Assembly: GCF_003574395.1 (NCBI RefSeq)
Contig: NZ_QMJY01000083.1
Location: forward strand, 186,001 to 250,000
DNA length: 64,000 nt
Source of the DNA: Tabrizicola thermarum
GTDB lineage: Bacteria > Pseudomonadota > Alphaproteobacteria > Rhodobacterales > Rhodobacteraceae
Direction of reading: 5' to 3'
The notes below the pieces were generated by a model. The model did not search any database, had not been told where the DNA came from, and saw only the letters and a program-made list of their open reading frames with translations. Position 1 is the first letter of the stretch, and every line of letters starts with the position of its first letter. The translations under genes and the position numbers were made by a program. Positions 27,200 through 40,839 of this stretch are shown piece after piece.

Positions 27200-29914
27200 A
27201 TGGCCGATACCCCGGAAGAGACTGATAAAAAAGAAGAAAGCCCGGAGCGTCCCAGCTGGCACGGCCCCCAGATCGACATCGCGGCCGAGATGAAGACCGC
27301 CTATCTCGATTACGCGATGAGCGTGATCGTTTCGCGGGCAATCCCCGACCTGCGCGACGGGCTGAAGCCGGTGCATCGCCGCATCCTGTTCGCCATGCAG
27401 GAATCGGGCAATACCCACGACAAGCCCTATCGCAAGTCCGCCCGCCCGGTGGGCGACACGATGGGGAAATACCACCCCCACGGCGACTCTGCGATCTATG
27501 ACGCGCTGGTGCGGATGGCGCAGCCTTTCTCCATGTCGCTGCCGCTGCTGGACGGCCAGGGCAATTTCGGCTCGATGGACGGCGATAACGCCGCCGCCAT
27601 GCGCTATACCGAAGTGCGGATGGACAAGCCCGCCGCCTTCCTCCTGGCCGACATCGACAAGGAAACCGTCGATTTCCAGGACAATTATGACGGCAAGGAC
27701 CGCGAACCCACCGTCCTGCCCGCCCGGTTCCCGAACATGCTGGTCAACGGCGCGGGCGGCATCGCGGTCGGCATGGCCACCAATATCCCGCCCCACAACC
27801 TGGGCGAGGTGATCGACGGCACGCTGGCGCTGATCGAGAACCCCGACATCTCCATGGAGCAACTCATGGAGATCATCCCGGCCCCCGATTTTCCCACCGG
27901 GGGCGTGATCCTCGGCCGCTCCGGCGCGCGCAAGGCGTATCTGGAAGGCCGCGGCTCTGTCATCATCCGCGCAAAGACCCATATCGAGGAGCTGCGCAAG
28001 GACCGCTGGGCCATCGTCATCGACGAGATCCCCTATCAGGTCAACAAGGCCACGATGATCGAGAAGATCGCCGAACTGGTCCGCGAAAAGCGCGTCGAGG
28101 GCATCGCCAACATCGCCGACGAATCCGACCGGATCGGCGTCCGCGTGGTGATCGAGCTGAAGCGCGACGCGACGCCCGATGTGGTGCTGAACCAGCTCTT
28201 CCGCTTCTCGGCGATGCAGGTTTCGTTCGGCTGCAACATGCTGGCCCTGAACGGCGGGCGGCCCGAACAATTGACGCTCCGCGATTTCCTCAGCCATTTC
28301 ATCACCTTCCGCGAAGAAGTTGTCGCCCGCCGCACCGCCTTTGAACTCCGCAAGGCCCGCGAGCGCAGCCATGTCCTCTGCGGCCTCGCCGTCGCGGTGT
28401 CGAACGTGGATGAGGTCGTCCGCACCATCCGCGCCTCTGCCGACGCCGCCGAGGCCCGCGAAAGGCTGATGACCCGCCGCTGGCCCGCCCAGGACATCGC
28501 CCAGTATATCAAGCTGATCGATGACCCGTCGCACACGATCAATGACGACGGCACCTACAACCTGTCGGAAATCCAGGCCCGCGCCATCCTCGACCTGCGG
28601 CTTCAGCGCCTGACGGCGCTTGGCGTGAAAGAGGTCACCGACGAACTGGAAGACCTGGCCGCCAAGATCAAGGACTACCTCGACATTCTCGGCTCCCGCG
28701 AGCGGATCATGGCGATCATCTCGGATGAACTCCGCGAGGTGAAGGCGCTCTTCGCCGTCCCCCGCCGCACCGAGATCGCCGACTGGTCCGGCGACATGGA
28801 GGACGAGGACCTGATCGAACGCGAGGACATGGTCGTGACCATCACCTCGGGCGGCTACATCAAGCGCACGCCGCTTGCCGAATTCCGCGCCCAGAACCGC
28901 GGCGGCAAGGGCCTGTCGTCGATGCAGACCAAGGACGACGATGTCGTGACGACACTTTTCGTCGCCAATACGCATACTTGGCTGTTGTTCTTCACAACCG
29001 ACGGCATGGTCTACAAGCTGAAGACCTGGCGCCTGCCGCTTGCCGGCCGCACCGCGAAGGGCAAGGCTCTGGTCAACATCCTGCCGATCGAGGCCGGCAT
29101 CTCCATCGCCGCCCTGATGCCGGTGGACGTGCCCGAGGAAGACTGGGGCAACCTCCAGATCGTCTTTGCCACCAGCGATGGCGACGTCCGGCAGAACGAC
29201 CTCTCCGACTTCACCAACGTCATGCGCAACGGCAAGATCGCGATGAAGCTGCCCGAGGGTGTCTCCCTGGTGAACGCCGCCATCGCCGACGAGAACGACG
29301 ATGTGATGCTGGTGACGGAAGCCGGCCGCGCGATCCGTTTCTCCACGACCGAGATCCGCGTGTTCCGGTCGCGCGAATCCACCGGCGTCCGCGGCATCAA
29401 GTTGGCCCCCGGCGACCAGGTGGTCTCCATGTCGATCATCCGCCACTTCGAGGCCACGCCCGAGGAACGCGCCGCCTATCTGAAACAGCGCCGCCTGATG
29501 GCCGGGATCACCGAGGACGAGGCGGACGATGACGAAGAAACCGTTGCAGCAGGACAGCTTAGCCCCGAACGTTACAGCGAGATGTCCGCGGCCGAGGACC
29601 TGATCCTCACCGTCACCAAGGGCGGCTCGGGCAAGCTGTCGTCCAGCCACGACTACCCCGTCCGCGGCCGCGGCGGCATGGGCGTCAAGGCCATCTCCCC
29701 CGGCCCGCGCGGCGGGCGCATCGTCGCCTCCTTCCCGGTGGAGCTTTCCGACCAGATCATGCTCGCCACCTCCACCGGCCAGTCGATCCGCGTGCCGGTC
29801 GATCAGGTCAGCTTCCGTTCGCGCTCGGCGGGCGGCGTCAAGATCTTCGCCATCGGCGCGGATGAGGAAGTCGTCTCCGTCGCCCGCGTGGCGGATCAGG
29901 GTGATGCGGCTTGA
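27200..29914 (+). CDS. gyrA: DNA gyrase subunit A
   Basis: The 904-residue cleavage-rejoining subunit of gyrase. The catalytic tyrosine is Tyr136 in [12 protein letters not shown]. The quinolone-determining region reads [14 protein letters not shown], with Ser97 and Asp101 at the positions where E. coli has Ser83 and Asp87, the susceptible-type residues. The C-terminal beta-pinwheel has repeated blades and a GyrA-box-like [10 protein letters not shown] near residue 570. An acidic insert ([12 protein letters not shown]) occurs near residue 775. AAGGAAGG lies upstream. Its last 11 bases overlap the next gene. Confidence 0.97.
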   Translation: MADTPEETDKKEESPERPSWHGPQIDIAAEMKTAYLDYAMSVIVSRAIPDLRDGLKPVHRRILFAMQESGNTHDKPYRKSARPVGDTMGKYHPHGDSAIYDALVRMAQPFSMSLPLLDGQGNFGSMDGDNAAAMRYTEVRMDKPAAFLLADIDKETVDFQDNYDGKDREPTVLPARFPNMLVNGAGGIAVGMATNIPPHNLGEVIDGTLALIENPDISMEQLMEIIPAPDFPTGGVILGRSGARKAYLEGRGSVIIRAKTHIEELRKDRWAIVIDEIPYQVNKATMIEKIAELVREKRVEGIANIADESDRIGVRVVIELKRDATPDVVLNQLFRFSAMQVSFGCNMLALNGGRPEQLTLRDFLSHFITFREEVVARRTAFELRKARERSHVLCGLAVAVSNVDEVVRTIRASADAAEARERLMTRRWPAQDIAQYIKLIDDPSHTINDDGTYNLSEIQARAILDLRLQRLTALGVKEVTDELEDLAAKIKDYLDILGSRERIMAIISDELREVKALFAVPRRTEIADWSGDMEDEDLIEREDMVVTITSGGYIKRTPLAEFRAQNRGGKGLSSMQTKDDDVVTTLFVANTHTWLLFFTTDGMVYKLKTWRLPLAGRTAKGKALVNILPIEAGISIAALMPVDVPEEDWGNLQIVFATSDGDVRQNDLSDFTNVMRNGKIAMKLPEGVSLVNAAIADENDDVMLVTEAGRAIRFSTTEIRVFRSRESTGVRGIKLAPGDQVVSMSIIRHFEATPEERAAYLKQRRLMAGITEDEADDDEETVAAGQLSPERYSEMSAAEDLILTVTKGGSGKLSSSHDYPVRGRGGMGVKAISPGPRGGRIVASFPVELSDQIMLATSTGQSIRVPVDQVSFRSRSAGGVKIFAIGADEEVVSVARVADQGDAA

Positions 29915-30209
29915 GGACCGCCTCGCCGCCCTCGCGGCGGCGGGCGAGACCATCTCTTATGGCGATCTTGCGCGCGAACTCGGCCTGCGCATGGCCGATC
30001 TGACGGCTCGCCTGGAAACCCTGATGGAAACCGACGCCGCCGCAGGTCAGCCCTTCCGCGCCGCGCTCCTCCGCCAGCGGCTTTCGCCCCTTGGCCACCC
30101 GGCCCCGGGCTTCTTCGCCAAGGCCGCCGCGCTTGGCCGCAGCGTGGACATCGACGCCGAACGCCGGGCCTTGTTCGCCGCCGCCCGCCCCGCTACATCC
30201 GCCCCATGA
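29904..30209 (+). CDS. Conserved hypothetical protein between gyrA and trmFO
   Basis: A 101-residue soluble protein, [20 protein letters not shown] onward, with an HTH-like [21 protein letters not shown] segment (split around residue 28) and a [18 protein letters not shown] motif. It starts inside the gyrA 3' end (11-base overlap) and ends overlapping trmFO by 4 bases (ATGA), so the three genes are translationally chained. I do not recognise a family; the motif pattern loosely recalls small DNA-binding domains but this is weak. Confidence 0.6.
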   Translation: MRLEDRLAALAAAGETISYGDLARELGLRMADLTARLETLMETDAAAGQPFRAALLRQRLSPLGHPAPGFFAKAAALGRSVDIDAERRALFAAARPATSAP

Positions 30210-31540
30210 CAGAGCCCCTTCACATCATCGGCGGCGGCATGGCGGGCTCCGAGGCTGCCTGGGCCGCCGCGAACCTGGGCGTGCCCGTGGTGCTGCACGA
30301 GATGCGCCCCAGGGTCGGCACTTTCGCGCACCGGACCGGCGATTTCGCCGAGATGGTCTGTTCCAACTCCTTCCGCTCGGACGATCACGAACGCAATGCG
30401 GTGGGTCTGATCCACTGGGAGATGCGTCAGGCGGGCAGCCTGGTGATGGAGATGGCACATCGGCACCGCCTTCCCGCCGGGGGCGCCCTCGCTGTGGACC
30501 GCGAGCCCTTTGCCGCTGCCGTGACGGCGAAACTGAAGTCGCATCCGCTGATTTCCACGTCCTGTGAGGAGGTTACATCCCTTCCCTCATCCGGCCGCTG
30601 GATCATTGCCACCGGCCCGCTCACCAGCCCCGCGCTGGCCGAAAGCATCCGCGCCGCCACCGGGGCCGAGGCGCTCGCCTTCTTCGACGCCATCGCGCCC
30701 ATCGTATATACAGACACCATCGACATGTCTGTCGCCTGGCTGCAAAGCCGCTACGACAAGGGCGACACCGAGGACGAACGCCGCGCCTACATCAACTGCC
30801 CGATGACCCGGGATCAGTACGAGGCCTTCATCGACGCCCTCCTCGCCGCCGAAAAGACGGAGTTCCACGAGGGCGAGACGGCCGGCTATTTCGACGGCTG
30901 CCTGCCCATCGAGGTGATGGCCGAACGCGGACGCGAAACGCTGCGCCACGGGCCGATGAAGCCGGTGGGCCTGACCAACGCGCACCAGCCGGACGTGAAA
31001 CCCTATGCCGTGGTCCAGCTGCGCCGCGACAACAAGCTGGGGACGCTGCACAACATGGTCGGCTTCCAGACCAAGATGAAATACGGCGCGCAAACCTCTG
31101 TTTTCAGAATGATTCCGGGTCTGGAGAATGCCAGTTTCGCGCGTCTGGGCGGCATCCACCGCAACACCTTCATCAATTCGCCCACACTCCTTGATGCGCA
31201 GCTACGGCTGAAATCACGCCCGTATATACGCTTTGCGGGCCAGATCACCGGGGTCGAGGGCTATGTCGAATCCGCCGCGATGGGCCTTCTCGCGGGCCGC
31301 ATGGCTGCGCATGAGACCCTCGGGCGCGAACTGCCCCCTCCGCCCCCGGAAACGGCGATGGGCGCGCTTGTCACCCACATCACCGGCGGGGCCGAGGCAA
31401 GAACCTTCCAGCCGATGAACGTGAACTTCGGCCTCTTTCCCCCCATCGACGCGCGCGGAGGTCGTCGAGGCCGCCACGACCGCTACAAGGCCTATACCGA
31501 CCGCGCCAAACAGGCGTTCACCGCATGGCTGTCGGGCTGA
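30206..31540 (+). CDS. trmFO: Folate-dependent tRNA U54 methyltransferase TrmFO
   Basis: The 444-residue FAD enzyme forms ribothymidine at position 54 of tRNA using methylene-tetrahydrofolate. The FAD-binding motif [13 protein letters not shown] is at residues 7-19. [20 protein letters not shown] carries a conserved cysteine, and [15 protein letters not shown] and [14 protein letters not shown] are typical of TrmFO (Gid). Its length is standard. It overlaps the preceding small gene (ATGA). Confidence 0.95.
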   Translation: MTEPLHIIGGGMAGSEAAWAAANLGVPVVLHEMRPRVGTFAHRTGDFAEMVCSNSFRSDDHERNAVGLIHWEMRQAGSLVMEMAHRHRLPAGGALAVDREPFAAAVTAKLKSHPLISTSCEEVTSLPSSGRWIIATGPLTSPALAESIRAATGAEALAFFDAIAPIVYTDTIDMSVAWLQSRYDKGDTEDERRAYINCPMTRDQYEAFIDALLAAEKTEFHEGETAGYFDGCLPIEVMAERGRETLRHGPMKPVGLTNAHQPDVKPYAVVQLRRDNKLGTLHNMVGFQTKMKYGAQTSVFRMIPGLENASFARLGGIHRNTFINSPTLLDAQLRLKSRPYIRFAGQITGVEGYVESAAMGLLAGRMAAHETLGRELPPPPPETAMGALVTHITGGAEARTFQPMNVNFGLFPPIDARGGRRGRHDRYKAYTDRAKQAFTAWLSG

Positions 31541-31560
31541 ACGCCTTCCCGGGAAACCCC

Positions 31561-31620
31561 GCCCCGGCCCCCGAGCCGGGGCCTCCCGCAACCCGAGAGG
31601 TCCCGGGTCAAGCCCGGGAC
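31561..31620. repeat. Two adjacent GC hairpins between trmFO and gluQ
   Basis: GCCCCGGC/GCCGGGGC (31561-31568, 31575-31582) and GTCCCGGG/CCCGGGAC (31600-31607, 31613-31620) are perfect 8-bp stems with 6- and 5-base loops. They look like a REP-type intergenic unit and could end or stabilise the trmFO transcript. There is no T-run. Confidence 0.5.
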
Positions 31621-31628
31621 GGGGTCGC

Positions 31629-32474
31629 ATGTTCGTAACCCGCTTCGCCCCGTCTCCTACCGGCCCCCTGCATCTTGGCCATGCCTATTCCGCGATCCTC
31701 GCGCATGACATGGCGCGGGCCGCAGGGGGACGCTTCCTTCTGCGGATGGAAGATACCGATCTCGACCGATGCAAGCCCGAATACGACGCCCTGATCCAGG
31801 AGGATCTGACCTGGCTCGGCCTGACCTGGGATGGCCCGATCCACCGCCAGGCGGGGCACATCGCCAGCTATAACGCCCGCCTCGAAGCCCTTGACGGCAA
31901 AGGACTTCTCTACCCCTGCTCCTGCACCCGCTCCGACATCCGCGCGGCCCTTGCCGCCCCGCAGGAAGGCATTGCGTTCAACGTCTACCCCGGCACCTGC
32001 CGGGGCCGCCGGATGGACAGCCGCAAACCCGGCGACGCCCTGCGCCTGAACCTTGCCGCCGCCCTGGAGTTTCTTGCGGCCGCCGATCTGAGCTTCACCG
32101 AGACCGGCCCCGCCCATGCTGGCCACCATCGGGTTGACCCGGACGCAGCCCTGCGCCAGATCGGCGATGTGGTCCTGTCGCGCAAGGGCGAGGACATCGT
32201 GGCCTATTTCCTCGCCTCGGCCTTCGACGATGCCGATCAGGGGATCACCCATGTCATCCGCGGCGAGGACCTGTTCGACTTCACCCCGGTCCAGGTGATC
32301 CTGCAACATCTCTTCGGCCTGCCGACCCCGGACTACCACCACCACCGCCTGATCCGCGACGATCAGGGCAAGCGGCTGGCCAAACGCGACGACGCCCGCG
32401 CCCTCTCGAAGTACCGGGCCGAAGGTGCAACCCCTGCCGACATCCGCCGCATGGTCGGGTTACCTAATCCTTAA
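31629..32474 (+). CDS. gluQ: Glutamyl-Q tRNA(Asp) synthetase
   Basis: The 281-residue truncated glutamyl-tRNA synthetase lacks the anticodon-binding domain. It attaches glutamate to the queuosine in the anticodon of tRNA-Asp. The HIGH motif is in PTGPLHLGHAYS (residues 10-20), the zinc-type cysteines are in YPCSCTRSDI and YPGTCRG, and the KMSKS-like motif is GKRLAKRDD. The length is right for GluQ and far shorter than GltX (about 470). It is convergent with hisI. Confidence 0.92.
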   Translation: MFVTRFAPSPTGPLHLGHAYSAILAHDMARAAGGRFLLRMEDTDLDRCKPEYDALIQEDLTWLGLTWDGPIHRQAGHIASYNARLEALDGKGLLYPCSCTRSDIRAALAAPQEGIAFNVYPGTCRGRRMDSRKPGDALRLNLAAALEFLAAADLSFTETGPAHAGHHRVDPDAALRQIGDVVLSRKGEDIVAYFLASAFDDADQGITHVIRGEDLFDFTPVQVILQHLFGLPTPDYHHHRLIRDDQGKRLAKRDDARALSKYRAEGATPADIRRMVGLPNP

Positions 32475-32502
32475 CGCCCGCAGCCAAGCCCTTGATTTCG
32501 CT

Positions 32503-32880
32503 TCACCCATCAAGGGCGCCGCGCGCGGCGGGCTGCAGGATCTCGACCTCCTCACCGCCCCGGACCGCCGTATAGAAGCACGACCGCCGGTTGGTGTGAC
32601 AGGCCGGCCCCTCCTGTTCGACCAACACCAGCAGGCAGTCCCGATCACAGTCTACCCGCAGCTCCACCAGCCGCTGGTGGTGGCCCGAGGTCTCTCCCTT
32701 CACCCAGAACTCCCCCCGCGACCGCGACCAATAGGTCACCTTCCCGGTCTCCAGCGTCCGGCGGACGGCGCCCTCATTCATCCAGGCCACCATCAGCACC
32801 TCGCCCGACGCGGCATCCTGCGCCACGCAGGGGATCAACCCCGCCGCATCATACTTTAGTGTGGCCGGGTCGAAGGACAT
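32503..32880 (-). CDS. hisI: Phosphoribosyl-AMP cyclohydrolase
   Basis: The 125-residue enzyme opens the adenine ring in the third step of histidine synthesis. WMNEGAVRRTLETGKVTYWSRSR (split) is followed by FWVKGETSGHHQ. The metal-binding VDCDRDCLLVLVEQEGPACH and NRRSCFY carry the conserved Asp and Cys residues. It is the single-domain form, without a HisE part. The start MSFDPATLKYD at 32880 follows AAGGAG. It stands apart from other his genes in this window and is divergent from the IscU-like gene. Confidence 0.95.
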   Translation of the reverse strand: MSFDPATLKYDAAGLIPCVAQDAASGEVLMVAWMNEGAVRRTLETGKVTYWSRSRGEFWVKGETSGHHQRLVELRVDCDRDCLLVLVEQEGPACHTNRRSCFYTAVRGGEEVEILQPAARGALDG

Positions 32881-32941
32881 GGGCTTCTCCTTGGCAGGCA
32901 GCTTCTTCGGGTCTACATACGAGGTCACCAAGGGATTTTCC

Positions 32942-33388
32942 ATGAGCAGCGACGCTGACCTCATCAAGCTCTACTCCGCCCGCATCCTCGGGCTGGCCGC
33001 CGACATCCCCCATCTCGGCCGCCTGCCCGCGCCGCAGGGGACCGCCCGCCGCCGCTCGCCGCTCTGCGGCTCGACGGTCACGGCCGACGTGGTGGTCAAG
33101 GACGGCCGCATCGCCGAGTTCGCCCAGGACGTGAAAGCCTGCGCCCTGGGTCAGGCATCGGCGGCGGTGCTGGGACAGGTGGCGATCGGCCGCAGCCTGC
33201 CCGAACTCAAGGCCGCCCGCGACGCACTTCGGGCGATGCTGAAGGCGGACGGCCCGGTGCCGGCCGCCCCCTTCGACGGCTACGAAGTCCTCCTCCCCGC
33301 CCGCGACTACAAGAACCGCCACGCCTCGATCCTCCTGGCGCTGGAGGCCGTGTGCGAGGCGATGGAGGCCGCGCAGGCCGCAGCTTAG
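32942..33388 (+). CDS. IscU/NifU-like iron-sulfur scaffold protein
   Basis: A 148-residue protein of the IscU-like scaffold family. MSSDADLIKLYSARILGLAA opens the fold. Cys42 in SPLCGSTVTADV and Cys67 in DVKACALGQASAAV match two of the three cluster ligands, and ARDYKNRHASILLALEA closes it. The third canonical cysteine position is not obvious; the only other cysteine is near residue 138. AAGGGA lies before ATG 32942. It stands alone, not in a suf or isc operon, so it may be a divergent carrier rather than the main scaffold. Confidence 0.8.
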   Translation: MSSDADLIKLYSARILGLAADIPHLGRLPAPQGTARRRSPLCGSTVTADVVVKDGRIAEFAQDVKACALGQASAAVLGQVAIGRSLPELKAARDALRAMLKADGPVPAAPFDGYEVLLPARDYKNRHASILLALEAVCEAMEAAQAAA

Positions 33389-33398
33389 GACGGCAGAC

Positions 33399-33437
33399 AA
33401 AAAAAACCGCCGCGCATCCGGGGGTGGATGGCGGCGG
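33399..33437 (-). terminator. Terminator for the membrane microprotein gene
   Basis: CCGCCGCGCATCC (33407-33419) pairs with GGATGGCGGCGG (33426-33437) with one bulged base. The A-run at 33399-33406 becomes a U-tract on the minus strand. It may also slow transcription from the IscU-like gene. Confidence 0.7.
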
Positions 33438-33514
33438 CAGGAGCGCGTCTGGATGGACGGTAGGCCAGGCGAGGCGGACCGTCACCTTGGGGGACAGAGC
33501 GCGGGGCAGAACCC

Positions 33515-33637
33515 TTAATGCAGGCCGGGCAAGGACAGCACGGCGAAAAGTATCACGAAGAGCGAGGCGACACCGACCAGATCTTCCAGCGCGCCCCTGG
33601 GAGTGTGGCTCAGCAGGGTCTTCATGGCGTCTTTCAT
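33515..33637 (-). CDS. Small membrane protein (40 residues)
   Basis: A 40-residue ORF, MKDAMKTLLSHTPRGALEDL and then one hydrophobic helix (VGVASLFVILFAVLSLPGL). GGAGA sits 5 bases before ATG 33637; an upstream in-frame ATG at 33649 lacks a good ribosome binding site. It has its own downstream terminator. Such proteins with a short amphipathic N-terminus and one membrane helix recur in Rhodobacteraceae, from memory. Function unknown. Confidence 0.55.
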   Translation of the reverse strand: MKDAMKTLLSHTPRGALEDLVGVASLFVILFAVLSLPGLH

Positions 33638-33736
33638 CGCGTTCTCCATGACTTGTTGCTGAATTGTTCTCACATTCGCGGCGCCATGTAAAGAACTTTT
33701 TAAGAACATTCGCGAACAGACCGGAACGGGATCGAG

Positions 33737-37998
<4,262 letters not shown>

Positions 37999-38706
37999 TC
38001 AGGCGCTGGCGGCAAGTTTGGCCTGGCCGCCCGAGGGATCGCGCAGCACATAGCCACGGCCCCAGACGGTTTCGATGTAATTGTCACCCCCCGTCGCCTC
38101 GGCCAGCTTCTTGCGCAGCTTGCAGATGAAGACGTCGATGATCTTCAGTTCGGGTTCATCCATGCCGCCGTAGAGGTGGTTCAGGAACATCTCCTTGGTC
38201 AGCGTCGTGCCCTTGCGCAGGCTCAGCAGCTCCAGCATCTGGTATTCCTTGCCGGTCAGATGCACCGCCTTGCCGTCGACATCGACGGTCTTGGCGTCCA
38301 GGTTCACCGACACCCGGCCGGTTCTGATGACCGACTGGCTGTGCCCCTTGGACCGGCGGATGATGGCATGGATCCGTGCAACCAGTTCTTCGCGGTGGAA
38401 GGGCTTGGTCAGGTAATCGTCCGCGCCGAAGCCGAAGCCCTTCAGCTTGTTTTCCGTGTCATCCGCGCCCGACAGGATCAGGATCGGCGTTTCCACCCGC
38501 GCCTGACGGACCTGACGCAGCACTTCATGCCCGCTCATGTCCGGCAGGTTCAGGTCCAGAAGGATCAGATCGTAATCGTAAAGTTTCGCCAGATCGATCC
38601 CGTCTTCGCCCATGTCGGTGCAATAGACGTTCAGGTTCGCATGGGTCAGCATCATCTCGATGCTGCGCGAGGTCGTGGGGTCGTCCTCTACAAGCAGAAT
38701 ACGCAT
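37999..38706 (-). CDS. ctrA: Cell-cycle response regulator CtrA
   Basis: The 235-residue OmpR-type regulator follows alphaproteobacterial CtrA throughout: [20 protein letters not shown], phospho-acceptor Asp51 in [31 protein letters not shown], and the winged helix with [20 protein letters not shown] and [15 protein letters not shown]. In Rhodobacteraceae CtrA is non-essential and controls flagella, gene transfer agents and stationary-phase traits. The C-terminus ([10 protein letters not shown]) shows the di-alanine-like end used for ClpXP degradation in Caulobacter. SciP lies directly upstream. GTTAAC sites occur in the intergenic region. Confidence 0.95.
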   Translation of the reverse strand: MRILLVEDDPTTSRSIEMMLTHANLNVYCTDMGEDGIDLAKLYDYDLILLDLNLPDMSGHEVLRQVRQARVETPILILSGADDTENKLKGFGFGADDYLTKPFHREELVARIHAIIRRSKGHSQSVIRTGRVSVNLDAKTVDVDGKAVHLTGKEYQMLELLSLRKGTTLTKEMFLNHLYGGMDEPELKIIDVFICKLRKKLAEATGGDNYIETVWGRGYVLRDPSGGQAKLAASA

Positions 38707-38734
38707 GTTTCAAAAGCTCCGCTCCGGTGGTCAT

Positions 38735-38765
38735 CGTTAACGATTTTGGCGAGCAATGGTTAACC
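38735..38765. promoter_or_regulatory. Paired GTTAAC sites upstream of ctrA
   Basis: CGTTAACG (38735-38742) and GGTTAACC (38758-38765) are palindromes 23 bases apart. The second contains the complement of TTAACCAT, the CtrA half-site type. They lie 30-60 bases before the ctrA start, suggesting autoregulation. Confidence 0.5.
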
Positions 38766-38801
38766 GACCGTTACTATGCCAGAGGGAGAATACGAATACA
38801 C

Positions 38802-39098
38802 CTAAAGTTGTCTGTATTTCCGGATCGCCGTGACTTTCAGGCCATCCTCGCCATGCTTGAGGGCGGCCGTGCGCCACAGATCGAACTCTTCCTCGGACAA
38901 GGCATAGCGATCCAGCGCCTCCTTCTCGGAGATCAGCCCATAGACCACCGCCTTGACCACCACGGCCTTGCGGCTTGCAACCCAGCGGCGGGTGTCGACC
39001 GGCGGCAGATCGGCACGGGTCAGGATGCTGCCATCCGGCAGAGTCACCTGTCTTGGTCCGTCGACTTTCTTGAGAAACATCACGGTTCCCTCGCTCAT
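38802..39098 (-). CDS. sciP: CtrA inhibitor SciP (DUF1153)
   Basis: A 98-residue DUF1153 protein. PDGSILTRADLPPVDTRRWV (about residues 21-40), RKAVVVKAVVYGLISEKEAL and YALSEEEFDLWRTAALKHG match SciP, which in Caulobacter binds CtrA and blocks its recruitment of RNA polymerase. An in-frame Met at 39080 (MFLKKVDGP) is an alternative start. Its place beside ctrA puts regulator and anti-regulator on the same strand, 95 bases apart. Confidence 0.9.
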   Translation of the reverse strand: MSEGTVMFLKKVDGPRQVTLPDGSILTRADLPPVDTRRWVASRKAVVVKAVVYGLISEKEALDRYALSEEEFDLWRTAALKHGEDGLKVTAIRKYRQL

Positions 39099-39204
39099 TT
39101 CCGGCAGAATGACCGAACAGGCTTAATCAATCCTGAAACAGGGGATTGAGAGTGCACAGCATTTTCATATATTCCCCATCATTCCCTGAACCCGGACAAT
39201 CCTC

Positions 39205-40341
39205 ATGCCCCGAGACCTGGCGCTCAACTCTCTTGGCCTGCCCAAGCCCCCGTCGGAAACGCGGGTGGTCGTTGCCATGTCCGGCGGGGTCGACAGTTCG
39301 GTCGTGGCCGCGATGCTGGCCGAAGAAGGCTACGATGTGGTGGGCGTCACGCTGCAACTCTACGACCACGGGGCGGCTCTGGCCAAGAAGGGCGCCTGCT
39401 GCGCGGGCCGAGACATTCATGACGCGCGCCGGGTGGCCGAGACCATGGGCTTTCCGCACTATGTCCTCGATTACGAGAACACCTTCCGCGAGGCGGTGAT
39501 CGAGGAATTCGCCGACGCCTATCTCGCGGGGGCGACGCCGGTGCCCTGCATCCGTTGCAACGAACGGGTGAAGTTCAAGGACCTTCTGGCCACCGCCAGG
39601 GACCTTGAGGCCGACTGCATGGCGACAGGCCATTACATCCAGCGCAAACTCGGCGATCACGGGCCCGAGTTGCACCAGGCCGCGGACCCCGCGCGCGACC
39701 AGTCATATTTCCTGTTCTCGACCACGCCGGAACAGCTGGACTATCTGCGCTTCCCGCTCGGGCATCTGGCCTCCAAGGCCGAGACCCGCGCGCTTGCGGC
39801 GAAATACGGGCTGCCGGTGGCCGACAAGCCCGACAGCCAGGACATCTGCTTTGTTCCGAACGGCAACTACGCCGCGGTGATCGAAAAGCTGCGCCCCGGT
39901 GCCGCAGACCCCGGCGAGATCGTCGATCTCGACGGCAACGTGCTTGGCGACCATCGCGGCGTGATCCATTACACCATCGGCCAGAGGAAGGGCCTGGGCA
40001 TCGGCGGACTGGGTGAGCCGCTCTATGTCGTCAAGCTCGACCCCGAGGCGCGCCGGGTGATCGTCGGCCCGAAGGCCGCATTGTCGACCCGGATCATCCC
40101 GGTGCGCGAGATCAACTGGCTGGGCGATGCGCCCTTTGACAGCCGCCCGGAATGGCACCTGAAGGTCAAGGTCCGCTCGACAAGGCCCCCGCGCGAGGCG
40201 GTGATCCGTCCGACCGGGCCCACCACGGCCGAAGTCGAGCTTCTGGCCCCCGAGGACGGGGTCAGCGCCGGGCAGGCCTGCGTGTTCTACGCGTCCGAGG
40301 GCAGCCGCATCCATGGCGGCGGCTGGATCTGGAAAGGATAA
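39205..40341 (+). CDS. mnmA: tRNA U34 2-thiouridylase
   Basis: The 378-residue enzyme adds sulfur to U34 of Lys, Glu and Gln tRNAs. The PP-loop is [14 protein letters not shown] (residues 24-37). The catalytic cysteines are in [14 protein letters not shown] and [10 protein letters not shown]. Other segments are [12 protein letters not shown] and the C-terminal [13 protein letters not shown]. The stop is followed within 3 bases by the DUF2059 gene. Divergent from sciP across 106 bases. Confidence 0.95.
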   Translation: MPRDLALNSLGLPKPPSETRVVVAMSGGVDSSVVAAMLAEEGYDVVGVTLQLYDHGAALAKKGACCAGRDIHDARRVAETMGFPHYVLDYENTFREAVIEEFADAYLAGATPVPCIRCNERVKFKDLLATARDLEADCMATGHYIQRKLGDHGPELHQAADPARDQSYFLFSTTPEQLDYLRFPLGHLASKAETRALAAKYGLPVADKPDSQDICFVPNGNYAAVIEKLRPGAADPGEIVDLDGNVLGDHRGVIHYTIGQRKGLGIGGLGEPLYVVKLDPEARRVIVGPKAALSTRIIPVREINWLGDAPFDSRPEWHLKVKVRSTRPPREAVIRPTGPTTAEVELLAPEDGVSAGQACVFYASEGSRIHGGGWIWKG

Positions 40342-40344
40342 GTC

Positions 40345-40839
40345 TTGAAGCATATGCCGCTCCTGGCGCTGCTCGCGTTGCCGCTGCCCCTTCTGGCCGA
40401 GACCCGCGAGGAACGGGTCGCGGTGGCCACGGAATACGTCGACCTTGCGCTTCAGAGTTTCGACCTCACCGCGGTGATCGAGACCATGTACCAGCCGATC
40501 CTCCAGCAGGTGGCCGCCGGCGGGCAGGTGCTGGCAGACGATCAGGTGGCGCAAATCCGGCAGCTTTATCTCGACACCTTCACCCAGCCGATGACGAGCC
40601 TGATGCGCGATCAGGCGCAGATCATGGCCGATCTGATGACGCTGGGCGAGATCACCGCGCTGCGCGACTTCTACGCGACGCCCGAGGGCCGTTCGGTCCT
40701 GGCCAAGCTGCCGCAACTGACCGCGGCGCAGCAGCCTGCCGTGATGCAGCTTGTCAACGACAGGATGGGCACGCTGATGCCGCAGGTCCTGGCGATCATC
40801 AACGGCGAAGCGCCGCCAGCACCGACCGCGCAGCCCTGA
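40345..40839 (+). CDS. DUF2059 periplasmic protein
   Basis: A 164-residue exported protein of the DUF2059 family: signal peptide (MKHMPLLALLALPLPLLA), then helical segments with a conserved TALRDFYATPEGRSVLAKLP near residue 112. The likely start is TTG at 40345, six bases after GGAAAGGA; ATG 40354 would remove the basic residues before the hydrophobic core and lies too far from that site. It follows mnmA immediately. Its last 41 bases overlap lpxB tail to tail. Function unknown. Confidence 0.75.
   Translation: MKHMPLLALLALPLPLLAETREERVAVATEYVDLALQSFDLTAVIETMYQPILQQVAAGGQVLADDQVAQIRQLYLDTFTQPMTSLMRDQAQIMADLMTLGEITALRDFYATPEGRSVLAKLPQLTAAQQPAVMQLVNDRMGTLMPQVLAIINGEAPPAPTAQP

Noticed and set aside
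27164-29953. A 929-codon minus-strand frame across gyrA
   Set aside because: gyrA is certain on the plus strand; the antisense protein has no recognisable domains.
31561-31620. Possible tRNA gene in the trmFO-gluQ gap
   Set aside because: Two independent hairpins without a cloverleaf, anticodon loop or conserved T-loop sequence.
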